From the NCBI GenBank assembly GCA_026545225.1, contig CM048852.1, forward strand, positions 57,729,146 to 57,793,145: 64,000 bases of DNA, written 5' to 3'. The notes beneath the pieces were generated by a model, which was given only the letters and a program-made list of their open reading frames with translations, had not been told where the DNA came from and ran no database searches. The position numbers and the translations under genes are program-made. Shown here piece after piece: positions 12,884 through 24,099 of this stretch. The stretch is from Cornus controversa. Taxonomy: Eukaryota > Streptophyta > Magnoliopsida > Cornales > Cornaceae. Position 1 is the first letter of the stretch; each line of letters starts with the position of its first letter.

Positions 12884-14565
12884 ATGATCAACAACGAAGA
12901 CGGAGGAATTAACCCTGGCGACGCTGGTCGTAGGGATGCAGATATATGGGCAGCGATTAATGAGCAGCGGCAGGAGATGGAGAGGTTGACGACCACGTTA
13001 CAGCAACTGATGGAGCGGCAGCCTAATCCCATACATCCCTATTGGTAACGCTCAAGCCCCTGCCAACAGAGTTAGAGTCGAGGGAGTTGCCCTTGGCCGC
13101 CCTGGAGGTGGACATCTACCTAGAGCGGCGAGACACGAACAGTTCGAAGATTTGAGTGATGAAGACTTTGATGAGGACGTTGCGGGTCACCAAGGAATTC
13201 GTCAACAAAATTGAAACCAAAATTAACTTGACTATAGAATACGCGCAGACATACCGCTGTTCCATGGTAAATTGCAGATTGAAGAATTTCTGGACTGAAT
13301 TTCTGAGGTTGAGAGGTTTTTCGAGATGACTGATGTTACGGAGGATCGATAAGTCAAGATGGTGGCATATAAGTTGAGAAGTGGGGCTGCTGTTTGGTGG
13401 GAGAAGTTGTAAAATGATAGGCGACGACAAGGCAAGGTTCCTATACGAACCTGGAGGAGAATGAAACAACTTCTGATAAGCAGGTTTTTACCCCCCAGAT
13501 TATGAGCAATTTATTTTCCAGAATTACCAGAATTGTGTGCAGGGTAATAGGACTGTTGCGGATTATACTGAGGAGTGGACCAGGCTGTCAGTTCGTAACA
13601 ACCTGAATGAGACTGAGGGACAGCAGGTTTCCAAATACTTAGCAGGATTGAAGTCTACCATTCGAGACAAAATTGGACTGCAAGTTGTTTGGACAGTGGA
13701 TGAGACGCAAAACATGGCATTGAAAGCAGAGTTAATGGAGAAGGCATCCAATCAATTTTCCTACTACAAGAAGGACACGGCTGGGACGTCCAATCCAGTT
13801 GCAAACAGGAGCAGATTTCCACCAGGCAATGGGCAGAATTATCAGTCTAAAACTGCTATAGATCAGACTCAAAGGGGTTCGTCTTCTAGTAATAACCATG
13901 CTGGGACGAGTCCGACAGCAGCAGCTACGAAGGAAGCCCCACGGATGGCACCAAACCCATATGCTAAAACAGGCAGCTTGAAGTGCTACAGGTGCGACCA
14001 ACCAGGCCATCGTTCGAATGAATGTCCAGCCAGAAAACTAGTGAATTTCGTGGATATTGGGGAAAACGATGAGTACGATCAGGATGTTGAAGAAGGAGTA
14101 GGCATTGACGAACTCCTGGATGGTGTAGAAATTGCGGAGGAACAGGAAGAGCATGTCAACTGTGTGATTCAGCGAGTCATGTGTTCAACGAAACTGGAGG
14201 ATTTCTCACAAAGAAACAATATTTTTAAGGCTTGTTGCAGTGTCCAGGGCAAAGTCTGTGATTTAATTGTTGACAGTGAAAGTTGTGAGAATTTTGTGTC
14301 CAGAAAACTAGTGGAACATCTGAAACTGCAGGCAGAAAAACATCCAAAACCGTATACGATTGGGTGGATTCAGAAAGGGCCTAAAGCGAACGTGACGGAG
14401 GTGTGTAAAGTTTCTATTTCAATCGAGCAGCATTACCGAGATGAGGTGGTCTGCGATGTAGTCGACATGGATGCTAGTCACGTGTTATTGGGACGACCAT
14501 GGCAGTTTGATGTGGATATCACCTACAGGGGCGCGACAATGTTGTGTTTTCAGTTGGGATGGTAG
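12884..14565 (+). pseudogene. Gypsy gag-protease, disrupted
   Basis: Gag probably begins at ATG 12884 (MINNEDGG), just after the primer-binding site. Frame-disrupting stops occur at 13296, 13350 and 13410; the longest open part is 13537-14565. The zinc knuckle CYRCDQPGHRSNEC (C-X2-C-X4-H-X4-C, 13983-14024) marks the nucleocapsid. It is followed by an acidic linker and an aspartic protease region with IVDSESCENFVS near 14270, where gypsy proteases usually have IVDxGS; the catalytic-loop Gly is replaced by Glu. An extra G in the GGGG run near 14528-14531 shifts the frame; the expected continuation (SWDGRKIAMV) is read in the next frame. Products would package RNA and process the polyprotein if intact. 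Confidence 0.85.
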
Positions 14566-14746
14566 GAAGATTGCAATGGTTCTGAAACAGAGTTCCGGTG
14601 GTGGCTCAACTAAAGCCACGGTAGAAGAGCAGTCTTTAGTCTCTTTAGTCACGTCAGTAATTGAGTTAGAATCTGAAGTTAAGGAGGCACAGGAGGTACA
14701 TGTTGTGGTTGTGCGAGCTCTAGTGATAGAAGGCAAGGAAGAGTAG

Positions 14747-16889
14747 AGAGTTGTGTTACCCGAGGAGGTGCAGTCCTTGTTGACAGAATTCAGTGAGTTG
14801 GTGTCTGAAGAGTTACCAAATAATCTTCCACCGCTGAGAGATATTCAGCACCATATTGATTAAGTTCCGGGAGCAAGCTTACCAAATTTGCCACACTATC
14901 GGATGAGTCCCAAGGAGAATCAAATTTTACAGGCTAAAGTGGAAGAATTGTTGCAGAAGGGGTTCATTCGAGAGAGCATGAGTCCTTGTGCTGTTCCCGC
15001 ATTACTAGTCCCAAAGAAGATGACAGTTGGAGGATGTGTGTTGATAGTTGCGCGATCAACAAGATAACTGTCAGATACAGCTTTCCAATTTCAAGATTGG
15101 ATGACATGCTAGATATGTTGGAGGGTTTGAAGTTGTTCTCAAAGATCGACCTGCGAAGTGGATACCATCAAATTCGGGTCAAACTTGGTGACGAATAGAA
15201 GACGACTTTCAAAATAAAGGATGGACTCTACGAGTCGCTGGTTATGCCTTTCGGATTGTCCAACGTGCCTAGTACTTTTATGCGACTTATGAACCAGGTA
15301 TTGCGACCTTTCATTCGAAAATTTGTTGTCGTCTATTTTGATGACATACTGATTTACAATCAGAGTGAGAAAGATCATATGGAACATCTACAGGCTGTGT
15401 TAGAGGTGTTGTCCAAAAATAAGTTGTTTATCAACTTTAAAAAATGCAGTTAGCTGACAGAAAGATTGTTATTCCTTGGGTATGTGGTCAATTCGAAGGG
15501 AATAATGGTTGATGATGAAAAGGTGATAACCATTAGTGATTGGCTTACACCAAAGACAGTAGGAGAGGTGAGGAGTTTCCATGGGTTAGCGACGTTTTAT
15601 CGTCAATTTATTAGGGACTTCAGCAGTATTGTGACTCCTATTACAAAGTGCGTAAAGAAGGGTAAGTTTCAATGGGGTGAAGATTTCGACACAACTTTTG
15701 CAGTCATTAAAGAAAAACTGTGCACTACTCCTGTTTTGGCTTTACCCAGTTTTGAGAAACTATTCGAGGTGGAGTGTGATGCTAGTGGAATTGGGATTGG
15801 AGCAGTTATGTCACAAGAGAAGAGACCAGTGGCATTTTTCAGTGAGAAACTTAGTGATGCACGCCGAAAGTGGAGTCCCTATGACCAAGAATTTTATGCT
15901 ATTGTCCGTGCTCTGAAGCATTGGGAGCACTATCTGATTCAGCGAGAATTTATTCTTTCCACTGATTACCAAGCTTTGAAGTATCTAAACAGTCAGAGGA
16001 ATTTAAGTAATATGCATGCTCGGTGGGCGACCTATATGCAGAAGTTTTCTTATGTGCTGAAACACAAATCTGGAATTCTGAATAAGGTGACAGATGCATT
16101 AAGTCGACGCGCGAGTTTACTGATCACTATGCAATAAGAGATTATTGGGTTTGAGTTCTTGAAAGAGTTATATTCGGATGATGAAGATTTCGCTGAGGTA
16201 TGGGAAAAATGTGGTCGTAGACAGACGGAGGGAGAATTCCATTTGGTCGAAGGGTACCTGTTCCTTGGTAATCAGTTATGTATTCCTCGGAGCTCTTTGA
16301 GGGAGAAGCTGATTCGAGAGTTACATGGTGGAGGTTTGAGTGGTCACTTGGGGCGTGACAAGACTATCAGTGGGATAGCCGAGCAGTATTACTGACCTCA
16401 GTTGAAACGCGACGTGGGTAACCTTGTTCGCAAGTGTTATGTTTGTCAGACTTCTAAGGGGCAGGCACACAATACAGGTCTTTACATGCCTCTACCTATA
16501 CCAAATGCCACATGGGAGGATTTGTCGATGGATTTTGTTTTGGGTCTTCCACGAACTCAGCGTGGAGTAGACTCTGTGTTTGTTGTGGTTCACAGGTTCT
16601 CCAAGATAGGACATTTTATCCCTTGTCGGAAGACATCTGATGCGTCATATGTGGCTCAACTGTTCTTTCGTGAGGTGGTTCGTTTACATGGAGTTCCTCA
16701 GTCTATAACCTCTGATAGGGATTCGAAATTTCTTAGCCATTGTTGGGTTATGTTGTGGCGGCGGATGGATACTACTCTAAAGTTCAGTAGCACTGCGCAC
16801 CCGCAGATCGACGGGTAGACTGAGAATCTGAATCGAACACTCGGGAATTTAATTCGGAGCATTTATGGTGACAAGCCTAAACAATGGGA
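14747..16889 (+). pseudogene. Gypsy pol (RT-RNase H-integrase), disrupted and truncated
   Basis: Reverse transcriptase begins near 14890 ([10 protein letters not shown]) and shows [13 protein letters not shown] (about 15137-15175), [12 protein letters not shown] (about 15244) and the catalytic YFDD box (about 15334). RNase H follows (VECDASGIG near 15770; [11 protein letters not shown] near 15955). Integrase has the CYVC zinc-finger part (about 16436), MDFVLGLP with the first catalytic Asp, SDRDSKF with the second, and TENLNR with the Glu just after a stop. In-frame stops lie at 14861, 15196, 15450, 16135, 16393 and 16816. The sequence ends at 16889 by a structural breakpoint, not at a natural stop. 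Confidence 0.9.
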
Positions 16890-18207
16890 AATGGACATGC
16901 ACGTATAGTGATAGTGATAGTGTTTCAATTTTGAAATGATGGAAGCTATTGCATGCGAGGTTGGTACGTAGTCATTTTCACACGCATTATCTTTATCGGG
17001 TGAGAATTCCCTTCGCTCCTCTCATAATCACATTTGTTATTGTTATTAATAGGAACTCACGTTATTCTTATACGTAACACAAATTATTAATAATTTATGT
17101 TATTAAAATAAATGATATTGAATAAAGTTGATATCATTTATTTTAATAATATGAGTTAACACAAATAGTTACAAATGTTATTACTCTTATTACAGATGTT
17201 GGTTGGAAAGAATTTTTACTCCCATCTTTCAAGTAATATCTTTGGGGCTTTGCTATTTTCAACATTTCCAATTATATTAATGCATTTCATTGTTTTATGT
17301 ATTTAGAGTTCTAATATGAAGAGAAGTCAAAGACAACAAAAGATACTAATATATCAGTACAAAAATTACAGAATGATTTATGCAAGTTGCTCTTTGTCAA
17401 AAAAACAAAAAAACTAAGAAGCCTAAAAGACAAAGAAATTAATAATAAATAATTTATCATAAAAGTATAATAAATCAATAAATTTTATGTAACTAAGCTT
17501 AAAAGGCAAAGAAAAAATAAATTAATAATTTCACATGAAATGATATTATAAATCAACATTAAAAAAATAATCTCTGTAAGTAGCTCTTCATTGAAAATCG
17601 AGAAGCCTAAAGATAGAAAAATAATAAATCAATATTAATATAACATTGAAAATTATTATAAATCAGTTCATTAACATAAAATTTAACATTTAAAATTGAT
17701 TTATGCAAGTGAACTGACTATACTTCCTTACTAGTTAAGGAAGAAAACTAAGAAGAAGAAGTCTCACTCTAGTCCTTACTCTCTTAGTCACTATCTTTTA
17801 TATATAATAGAGTAGTGTTTTCCTCTATTTCTTTTAATGAGGAGTGTTGTCAAGAGGCTATCGTTGATTCCTTGCTAAGGTAGAAAGCTAAGAAAAAGAT
17901 GTCTCTCTTATCAATTACTTACTATCATAAGTCACTCCCTATACTTCTATAAGAGTAACACCTTCTTCTTTTACTTTTTATAAATAATGGCATGGAGTGA
18001 AGAGGGTATAGCTCCCTACTATAGTTAAGGTATTACTCTTGAAAGTAACTACCCTTACATCTAACAAAGTAATGCTTTTCTCCACTCTTCTTAATAAAGA
18101 GTTCAATCAAGGGGCTATAGTCACTTACTAGCTAAGGTATAAAGATAGGGGCTAGATGTTTTTATCCCAAACTTATTCTCTTAAGTCACACCCATTACTT
18201 CTATATT

Positions 18208-18530
18208 GCATTTGGTACGCAACAATGAAATAGAATGAAATGTCAATATTACCTTTTTGAATCCATTCATTTGTTTGATAAGAAAAATTAAAGTGAAAAT
18301 GACCATTTCGCGTCATTCATTTGCAATGAAAAATTCATTCCACTACTCAACCTATGGAATGGTCATTCCATTCCCAATAAATATTAAAAAATAAAATCTA
18401 GTTACCAAAAATAATGTAATCATCATTCCATTCCTGAATCATTTCATGTTTGAAACCAAACAATAGAATGTGAATGACCATTCTATTTCATTCACATTCT
18501 CATTCCATTCTATTCTTGCATACCAAACGC
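18208..18530. mobile_element. GGAATG-rich MITE (copy B)
   Basis: Counterpart of 9918-10293 with the same GCATTTGGTACGCAA left end. The right end is TTGCATACCAAACGC. It is shorter than copy A's element because part of the CATTCC repeat near the right end is lost. Confidence 0.7.
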
Positions 18531-19873
18531 AGCATAAGAGTAATGTCTTCCAAGAGAGAAAAAAAATCCAATACAAAAATTAAAAAATGATTTATGTAAG
18601 TAACTCTTTATTAAAAAATGAGAAGCTTAAAAGAAATATAAAAAATAAATCAATAATTTAAAATTTAAAAATATAATAAATCAATATTAAAAATGACTCA
18701 TGTAAGTAACTCTTCATTAAAAAATCTAGAAGCCTAAAAGACCAAAAAAAAAAAAAACAATAAATTATCATTTAAAAAGTGACTTGCGAAAGTAAAAAGT
18801 ATAAAAAAGTAGGAGTATATAAAGATAAAAAAATCTACCCACTTTAAATAGTAGTATAGATATAAATATAGATATTTGGATGGTGTGGCTATATATATGC
18901 TTTTTGAAACACATTTATAGAAGCTTTTTATGAAATTTGTGGGGAGCCCTTTTTGTGGTTGTCCTTCCAGATCATGGGATCCATTAGGTAGGATAATATT
19001 TTGTGGCTACAAAATGAAGAAGAAAGAAGAAATAGAGAAAAAGAAAAAAAATGTTCTCTTTCAGACATTCTTGTGTAAGAATAGCGACTTCATCTGTTTA
19101 GTTTCATTGTACTGATCAAAAAGAGAGAAAAAAAATAAGATAAAGCAAATTTTTTTTGAGACATAGATTAGAGCTAAGTAAATTTTCAAATTCAGATTTT
19201 AAAATTATTTTGTTTGGTTCTAAATTCTCCATCGCGAGTAGTAAATATTTAGGATTTTTTTTTTCCACAAAGCAAAAGGAAAACCATGTATTTCAGCAAT
19301 GTAAATAAACAAAATGTGCATAACATATGTTAAAATATAGCAATCCTCGTTGAAAATTTAATATAAAAAAAAAATTGGCAACAAAAATGACAAGCTATAA
19401 TATGTTCAGAAGCATTACTGACAATTATGAAAAAATATAAATTTGAAAATATTTTAAATCTCTAAAATTCAAAATATCATTGTCACAAGATAATTTTGAC
19501 ACATTCAACAGCTTAGCATTGTTTTTCGTTCACGATTCGTGAATCACAAACTCCAAATCGTTGGTTTGATTGATGAATTCTTGGTTGAATTCTCCTTTAA
19601 TTCCGGGTTCTAGTACTTCAACACCACTTGCGTTCACAGTGCTTGTCAAATTTCTGCAAGTTGTCCCCGCTATCAATTATTTAAGCAAAGCAACAGTCGA
19701 AATGACTGAAGGGAAGGACACTTGTTTTTTTATTTGGACTAATTTATAAATTATACTAAAACTCTGTTAGTTGTCGAATTTATCTGTCTGGTTCCCATTT
19801 GGAAATATTCCATGCTTGTCACATTCCTACAAGTGGCCCCCGCAATCACTTATAATGTCGTCCTAAAAATATT

Positions 19874-20084
19874 GAACAATGCTACACGTCATGAAATTAT
19901 TTCATGAATTTGTATCATGAATGATGTGTAGGTAACGTGGAGAGTTAGTATTGGTGGAATTCCCCCCATACACAAAGTCTCATGATATTATCACCGAATT
20001 CTACCAATACTAACTCTTCACGTTACCTGCCACATCATTCATGATAAAATTCATGAAATAATTTCATGACGTTTAGCATTTCTC
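19874..20084. mobile_element. 211-bp Mutator-like MITE, inserted after the A/B duplication
   Basis: Starts GAACAATGCTACACGTCATG and ends with the inverse of GAGAAATGCTAAACGTCATG. TIR similarity extends about 60 bp inward (ATTTCATGAATT...ATGAATGATGTG), so the element folds back on itself. A perfect 9-bp duplication AAAAATATT flanks it (19865-19873 and 20085-20093). Copy A (around 11448) has a single AAAAATATT and no insert, giving a clean empty site. Confidence 0.92.
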
Positions 20085-20983
20085 AAAAATATTTACTACG
20101 AGGGCAACGTAATACACCAAGCCTTTATTATTGTGATTCCTGTCAATAATTAAAGAGGGAAACAAAAAATTGGTTGCTAACACGTTTGGTCACTTTGGAG
20201 ACTCGAACGCTCTCCTCTCACATTGAAAACCACAAGTGATATTAGATTAGATTACAGTTTTTGATAGTTGTCAATAGATATCTTGTGTGAGCCCTCTTAC
20301 TTAAAAATGGACAATCACCGTGTGTTTGAATTTCATGTGTTTCCGGTTTAGAATTAGATTCAGAGAAAAAAGATACAGTGTTATTATTACTCTTATGATT
20401 TAATCACGTGACTAGGAATGTAACTTAGTGGCAGAGATAATAGTTCAAGTACTTCTTCCTAAAAACAATCTGTTCTATAAAACTTTATATTATTTCATAA
20501 AATTAAGTTCAATTATCAACTGATTTCCATTCTAGGAGTTCAATTTATCGATTCAAATGTACAAGTCAAGCGATTAAACACTTCAAAATTTTATCAAAAA
20601 TTTGTAAAAACTAAAATGATAACTAAAATAGGCAAGAAAGAATCACAATAGGCAGAGACGAAACCATGATTTCATTTTGGGAGATGCAAATGAAAAATAA
20701 AAAATAAAAAATAAATAAACAATTGTGGTATATCTAATAAAAGGATGGTGTGGTGGTTGTGTTGGTTACATATACAATGGTATTTTAATATACAATATTG
20801 AGTCACAACTAATATTGGGCACGTTGGTTTTATTATTTTGGCCACGTAAATCAACCCATGTATTACATTAAGACTATACAATATGTTTCTTTTTTGAAAA
20901 TCATAGCAAATTTGTAAAAATCATTCCTATTTAATTACTTGAAAATGGAGTTTGGTGCAATATTATATATTGGATTAATGTTA

Positions 20984-21345
20984 GAAAACTATGTTTAAGC
21001 ATATATGAGAATAGGAGATCACCAATATAATTGCTCTAGAAAGACCACTAAAAATTTTTGAAATGAAATTTAATTACGTACTTTCCTTGTTGACAGAAAT
21101 TCTTAGATCTTCAAAAACTCTTTCAATAATTAAAGCATATCACTTGTCTGAATTAAGTACAATACGTTTGGGTGGACAGCTCATTCGTGGGACACAATAT
21201 ATTCCTCAATTCTTAGTAATGAAGCCACAAAAAGAAGGAAAAACAATCAGAAAAAAGAATGACAAGAAATAAAGAAACCTATTAGCAAATGTTGGTTTAA
21301 ATCGGAGTAAGAGAGTCGAGGAGGAGGAGGGGGTGGTAACTGAAG
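20984..21345 (+). other. Upstream region of the NBS-LRR gene
   Basis: Non-duplicated sequence between copy B and the start codon. It holds a 70-codon frame (21063-21272) with no recognised domain. A purine-rich leader (GAGGAGGAGGGGGTGG) lies about 30 bp before the ATG. I cannot point to a convincing TATA box. Part of the promoter may lie inside copy B. Confidence 0.5.
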
Positions 21346-24099
21346 ATGATAGAGGTTGTACTTTCCGTCATTCAAAATAAATTGAGGGAATTGGAGTTAC
21401 ACTGCCCAGGACGACCTTCCGATGATATCAGGAGGATGATTGAGGCAATTGAAAACATCATACTGTATCTGTATCTGTATGTCCATGAAGTAAGAAATGA
21501 AAGCATCGAGTCTTGGGTGAATGATCTGGAAGATTGGGTGAATGATCTTGAAGATTGGGTGGATGAGTGGGAGTGGAAGTGGGAGTACTCCAACAGTTCA
21601 AGTAAACCATCAACGGAGTTGTCCACGAAAGCTGATGATGTTGAGAGAAAGCGTCAAGAGATTATGAATTTTGAACTGCAAGCACAAAATCTTTACGACG
21701 TGAGGCCCTCCATTTCTCCTTACATGGCTTCAGTTCTTAGCATTGAGGGTCAGAACAGTAAAGTTGAAACGCTGGCGACATTGTTATCTGAAGTGCCGCA
21801 GTTTAGGACTATCTATGTGTCCGGGGACGTGGGTTCTGGAAAGAGCAGAGTTGTGTCCAAGGCCTGTGATCGAGTCAAGAGGCAGTTTCACATCTTCAGC
21901 TGGTTCTGGATATGCGGTTCCCCCATAGATATGGAGAGGAGTATTACGAAAGCCAAGAAAACTTGGGAAGATTATAACAAGTATATTAAGGAAAATGCTA
22001 AGAAAAGATACTTGCTGGTGTTGGATGGCATAGAAGACGCTACCAGCATACAAGATGATTCCACAAGGTATCCTCAGCTTCCTCGAAGTAATGGTGGTGG
22101 TGGAAGGGTTGTCATCATAACTCGTGGCTCAATACCAACTCATCAACTAGATCAACAAGGCATTAAAATTGAGTCATTATCAGAACATGATGCACGGAAG
22201 CTCTTCCGTGCCAAGGCGTCACAGCATCTGCCGATGAGCAGTAGCAGTAGCAGCAGCAGCAGCAGCAGAACGTTTCTTCCAGATTCCCAAGTCGACGACA
22301 TCCTTAGTAAGTGTAGGGGTTCACCTCTCTTGATCTCTTTGATTGGCGGCCTAGTTTCTACCAAAGGTGAGGATGATCTGCAAGCATGGACTGAAGCAGT
22401 TGACAAGCTCAAAAATGATCATCTGCTTGGTATTGATAATCAATTAGCAGCTGGTGGCAAAGTGTACGAGTTCCTGAGAATAAGCTACAAATCTCTTCCG
22501 CCTCTTGTAAAGGCCTGCTTCCTGTATACCTGTATCATGTTTCCCAAGGATATGGAAATTTCTAAAAAACAATTGATTCGAATATGGTTGGCTGAAGGTT
22601 TTGTACGACGGGAATCAAATAATATCACAGCAGAGGAAGCCGCAGAGATATATTTTAAACAACTCATCCAGATGAGCATGCTAGAAATAGTTGGATTGAA
22701 ATACGACGGTGATGTTAAGACATGCAGGGTTCTCCAACCCATGCAAAGTTTTGCCACTAAAATCTTATCATCTTCACCAAATTTGTCCTTCATACTGTCA
22801 ATTGATGGTAATGATGATGAACAATGCCGATCCCTATGCATATCAGATCATCGACGAGTCTCAATAAATACATACGGCAAATCAATTAGCAATCACATTA
22901 AAAGCAGAAAATATCCAAAACTCCGATCACTACTAGTTTGGGGAGAAGAAATTACAGACGGCCATTCCAATAATATTTGTAATCTTTTTTCCAATTCCAA
23001 TCTGATTCGAGTGCTGATACTGCAAGACATTTTTTCTGTCAAGAAAGTTGCTTCTGATGTGCTGAAACGTCTCCTTCTTCTCAGGTATTTGGGGTTAAAA
23101 AGTAAACCAGACATTTTTTGTGTCAAGAAAGTTGCTTCTCATGTTTGGGAACCTCTCCTTCTTCGTCTCTGGAAATTGGAGTTAAAAAGTACACCGATAA
23201 AAGATCTTCCAGCTGCATCCCTTGTCAGACTACAAAAACTAGAAACCCTAGACGTGAGAGGCAGAGAGATATTAATGAAGAATTCCCCACAATGTACGAC
23301 ATCATTAGTTAAACTTAGGCATCTCCTTCTCACAAAATCAGGTTCGGAAGAAGCGCTACAGGTTCCATTACAGTTCCTGTCTGGTTCAACGGACCTGCAA
23401 ACGCTGACAGGCCTAGATTTAATGGATGTTGGATCATCTGCTCAAGATTACTTGGAAAAGCTCAGTACTAAACTTCGTAAGTTTTCTGTCAAGGTGAGAG
23501 GAGAACACTCTGGTTATCTCTGCACTTCACTCAACACGATGAAATTTCTCCGCTCCTTAACAATACACTGTGCTGATGGCCATCTCAATATTGCATCACT
23601 AAAAAATGATCCGTTGAGGTCTCTCGCCGAGTTAAGTATCGGTGGTGAAATTGACCAGAACTCGCTGCAAACAATCAGAAATTTTGATTCCGTTGTTTCG
23701 TTGTCCCTATGGGACAGCAATCTGGATCAGGATCCACTCTCAACTCTCCGTTGGTTACCAAACCTTGTTCGCCTCACCTTGCATAATGCTTACACTGGAA
23801 AAGATATTCGTCCCCTAGGTGAAGGATTTTCAAGCCTGAAGCACATGAGCATCTTTAAGTTGAATAACCTAGAAAGTTGGGGGGAAATAGGTACAGCGGC
23901 GATGACGAAACTCGAAACCTTGAACCTCACTGACTGTGGAAAATTGAGGCAACCACCGGAGGGTCTTCAAAATCGAGGCCAGGGCTTATATGTGTCTGTT
24001 CAAGATATGAATCCGGAATTTGAAACTGCGGTTAAGCAAGGGAGTTGCAATCTTTCCTTACCAAAAAAAGAAGGGGGTTACAATCTGCGTATCATCTAA
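21346..24099 (+). CDS. CC-NBS-LRR (CNL) disease-resistance-type protein, 917 aa
   Basis: Intracellular immune receptor of the plant NLR class, a nucleotide-dependent switch expected to sense pathogen effectors. Residues 1-85 form an Rx-like N-terminal domain (starts MIEVVLSVIQNKL; the usual W..L.D..YD.ED region has become three tandem copies of WVNDLED/WVDEWEW). NB-ARC: P-loop GDVGSGKS (160-167), Walker B LLVLDGIED (223-231, with Gly in place of the usual second Asp), RRVVIITR-like RNBS-B, GLPL variant GSPL (325-328), RNBS-D CFLYTCIMFPKD (from 391), and QPMQ at the MHD position (464-467). A poly-Ser run encoded by AGC/AGT repeats lies near residues 299-310. Leucine-rich repeats fill 530-890, including an internal duplication (FSVKKVAS / FCVKKVAS). 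It is intronless with length normal for CNLs. Start chosen because the CC domain begins there. Function is inferred from family; the missing MHD makes its activity state uncertain. Confidence 0.9.
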   Translation: MIEVVLSVIQNKLRELELHCPGRPSDDIRRMIEAIENIILYLYLYVHEVRNESIESWVNDLEDWVNDLEDWVDEWEWKWEYSNSSSKPSTELSTKADDVERKRQEIMNFELQAQNLYDVRPSISPYMASVLSIEGQNSKVETLATLLSEVPQFRTIYVSGDVGSGKSRVVSKACDRVKRQFHIFSWFWICGSPIDMERSITKAKKTWEDYNKYIKENAKKRYLLVLDGIEDATSIQDDSTRYPQLPRSNGGGGRVVIITRGSIPTHQLDQQGIKIESLSEHDARKLFRAKASQHLPMSSSSSSSSSSRTFLPDSQVDDILSKCRGSPLLISLIGGLVSTKGEDDLQAWTEAVDKLKNDHLLGIDNQLAAGGKVYEFLRISYKSLPPLVKACFLYTCIMFPKDMEISKKQLIRIWLAEGFVRRESNNITAEEAAEIYFKQLIQMSMLEIVGLKYDGDVKTCRVLQPMQSFATKILSSSPNLSFILSIDGNDDEQCRSLCISDHRRVSINTYGKSISNHIKSRKYPKLRSLLVWGEEITDGHSNNICNLFSNSNLIRVLILQDIFSVKKVASDVLKRLLLLRYLGLKSKPDIFCVKKVASHVWEPLLLRLWKLELKSTPIKDLPAASLVRLQKLETLDVRGREILMKNSPQCTTSLVKLRHLLLTKSGSEEALQVPLQFLSGSTDLQTLTGLDLMDVGSSAQDYLEKLSTKLRKFSVKVRGEHSGYLCTSLNTMKFLRSLTIHCADGHLNIASLKNDPLRSLAELSIGGEIDQNSLQTIRNFDSVVSLSLWDSNLDQDPLSTLRWLPNLVRLTLHNAYTGKDIRPLGEGFSSLKHMSIFKLNNLESWGEIGTAAMTKLETLNLTDCGKLRQPPEGLQNRGQGLYVSVQDMNPEFETAVKQGSCNLSLPKKEGGYNLRII

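Larger units (their letters stand above)
12338..16889 (+). mobile_element. Ty3/gypsy retrotransposon, 3'-truncated
   Basis: Order is 5' LTR, primer-binding site, gag with zinc knuckle, protease, reverse transcriptase, RNase H and integrase (gag-PR-RT-RH-INT = Ty3/gypsy). It breaks off in the integrase catalytic core after KPKQWE, where the sequence switches directly to the start of duplication copy B (16890). The rest of integrase and the 3' LTR are missing. Integrase residues beyond the core, which would show a chromodomain, are lost, so the clade is left open; the RT sequence looks chromovirus-like. Reading frames carry many stops and at least one frameshift, so the element is dead. Confidence 0.93.
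16890..20983 (+). repeat. Direct duplication, copy B (with gypsy-empty site at its right end)
   Basis: Second copy of 8594-12337. It continues past TTGGATTAATGTTA (20983) directly into GAAAACTATG, so it preserves the uninterrupted target where the gypsy LTR begins in copy A. It contains a 211-bp MITE absent from A and an additional stretch of about 200 bp at 19350-19555, also absent from A. No gene was recognised within. It borders the upstream region of the NBS-LRR gene. Confidence 0.9.

Noticed and set aside
18930..19115. 61-codon frame in copy B
   Set aside because: The matching place in copy A (10690-10870) and the 8.3-kb partial copy do not keep it open in the same way. It is non-coding duplicated sequence.
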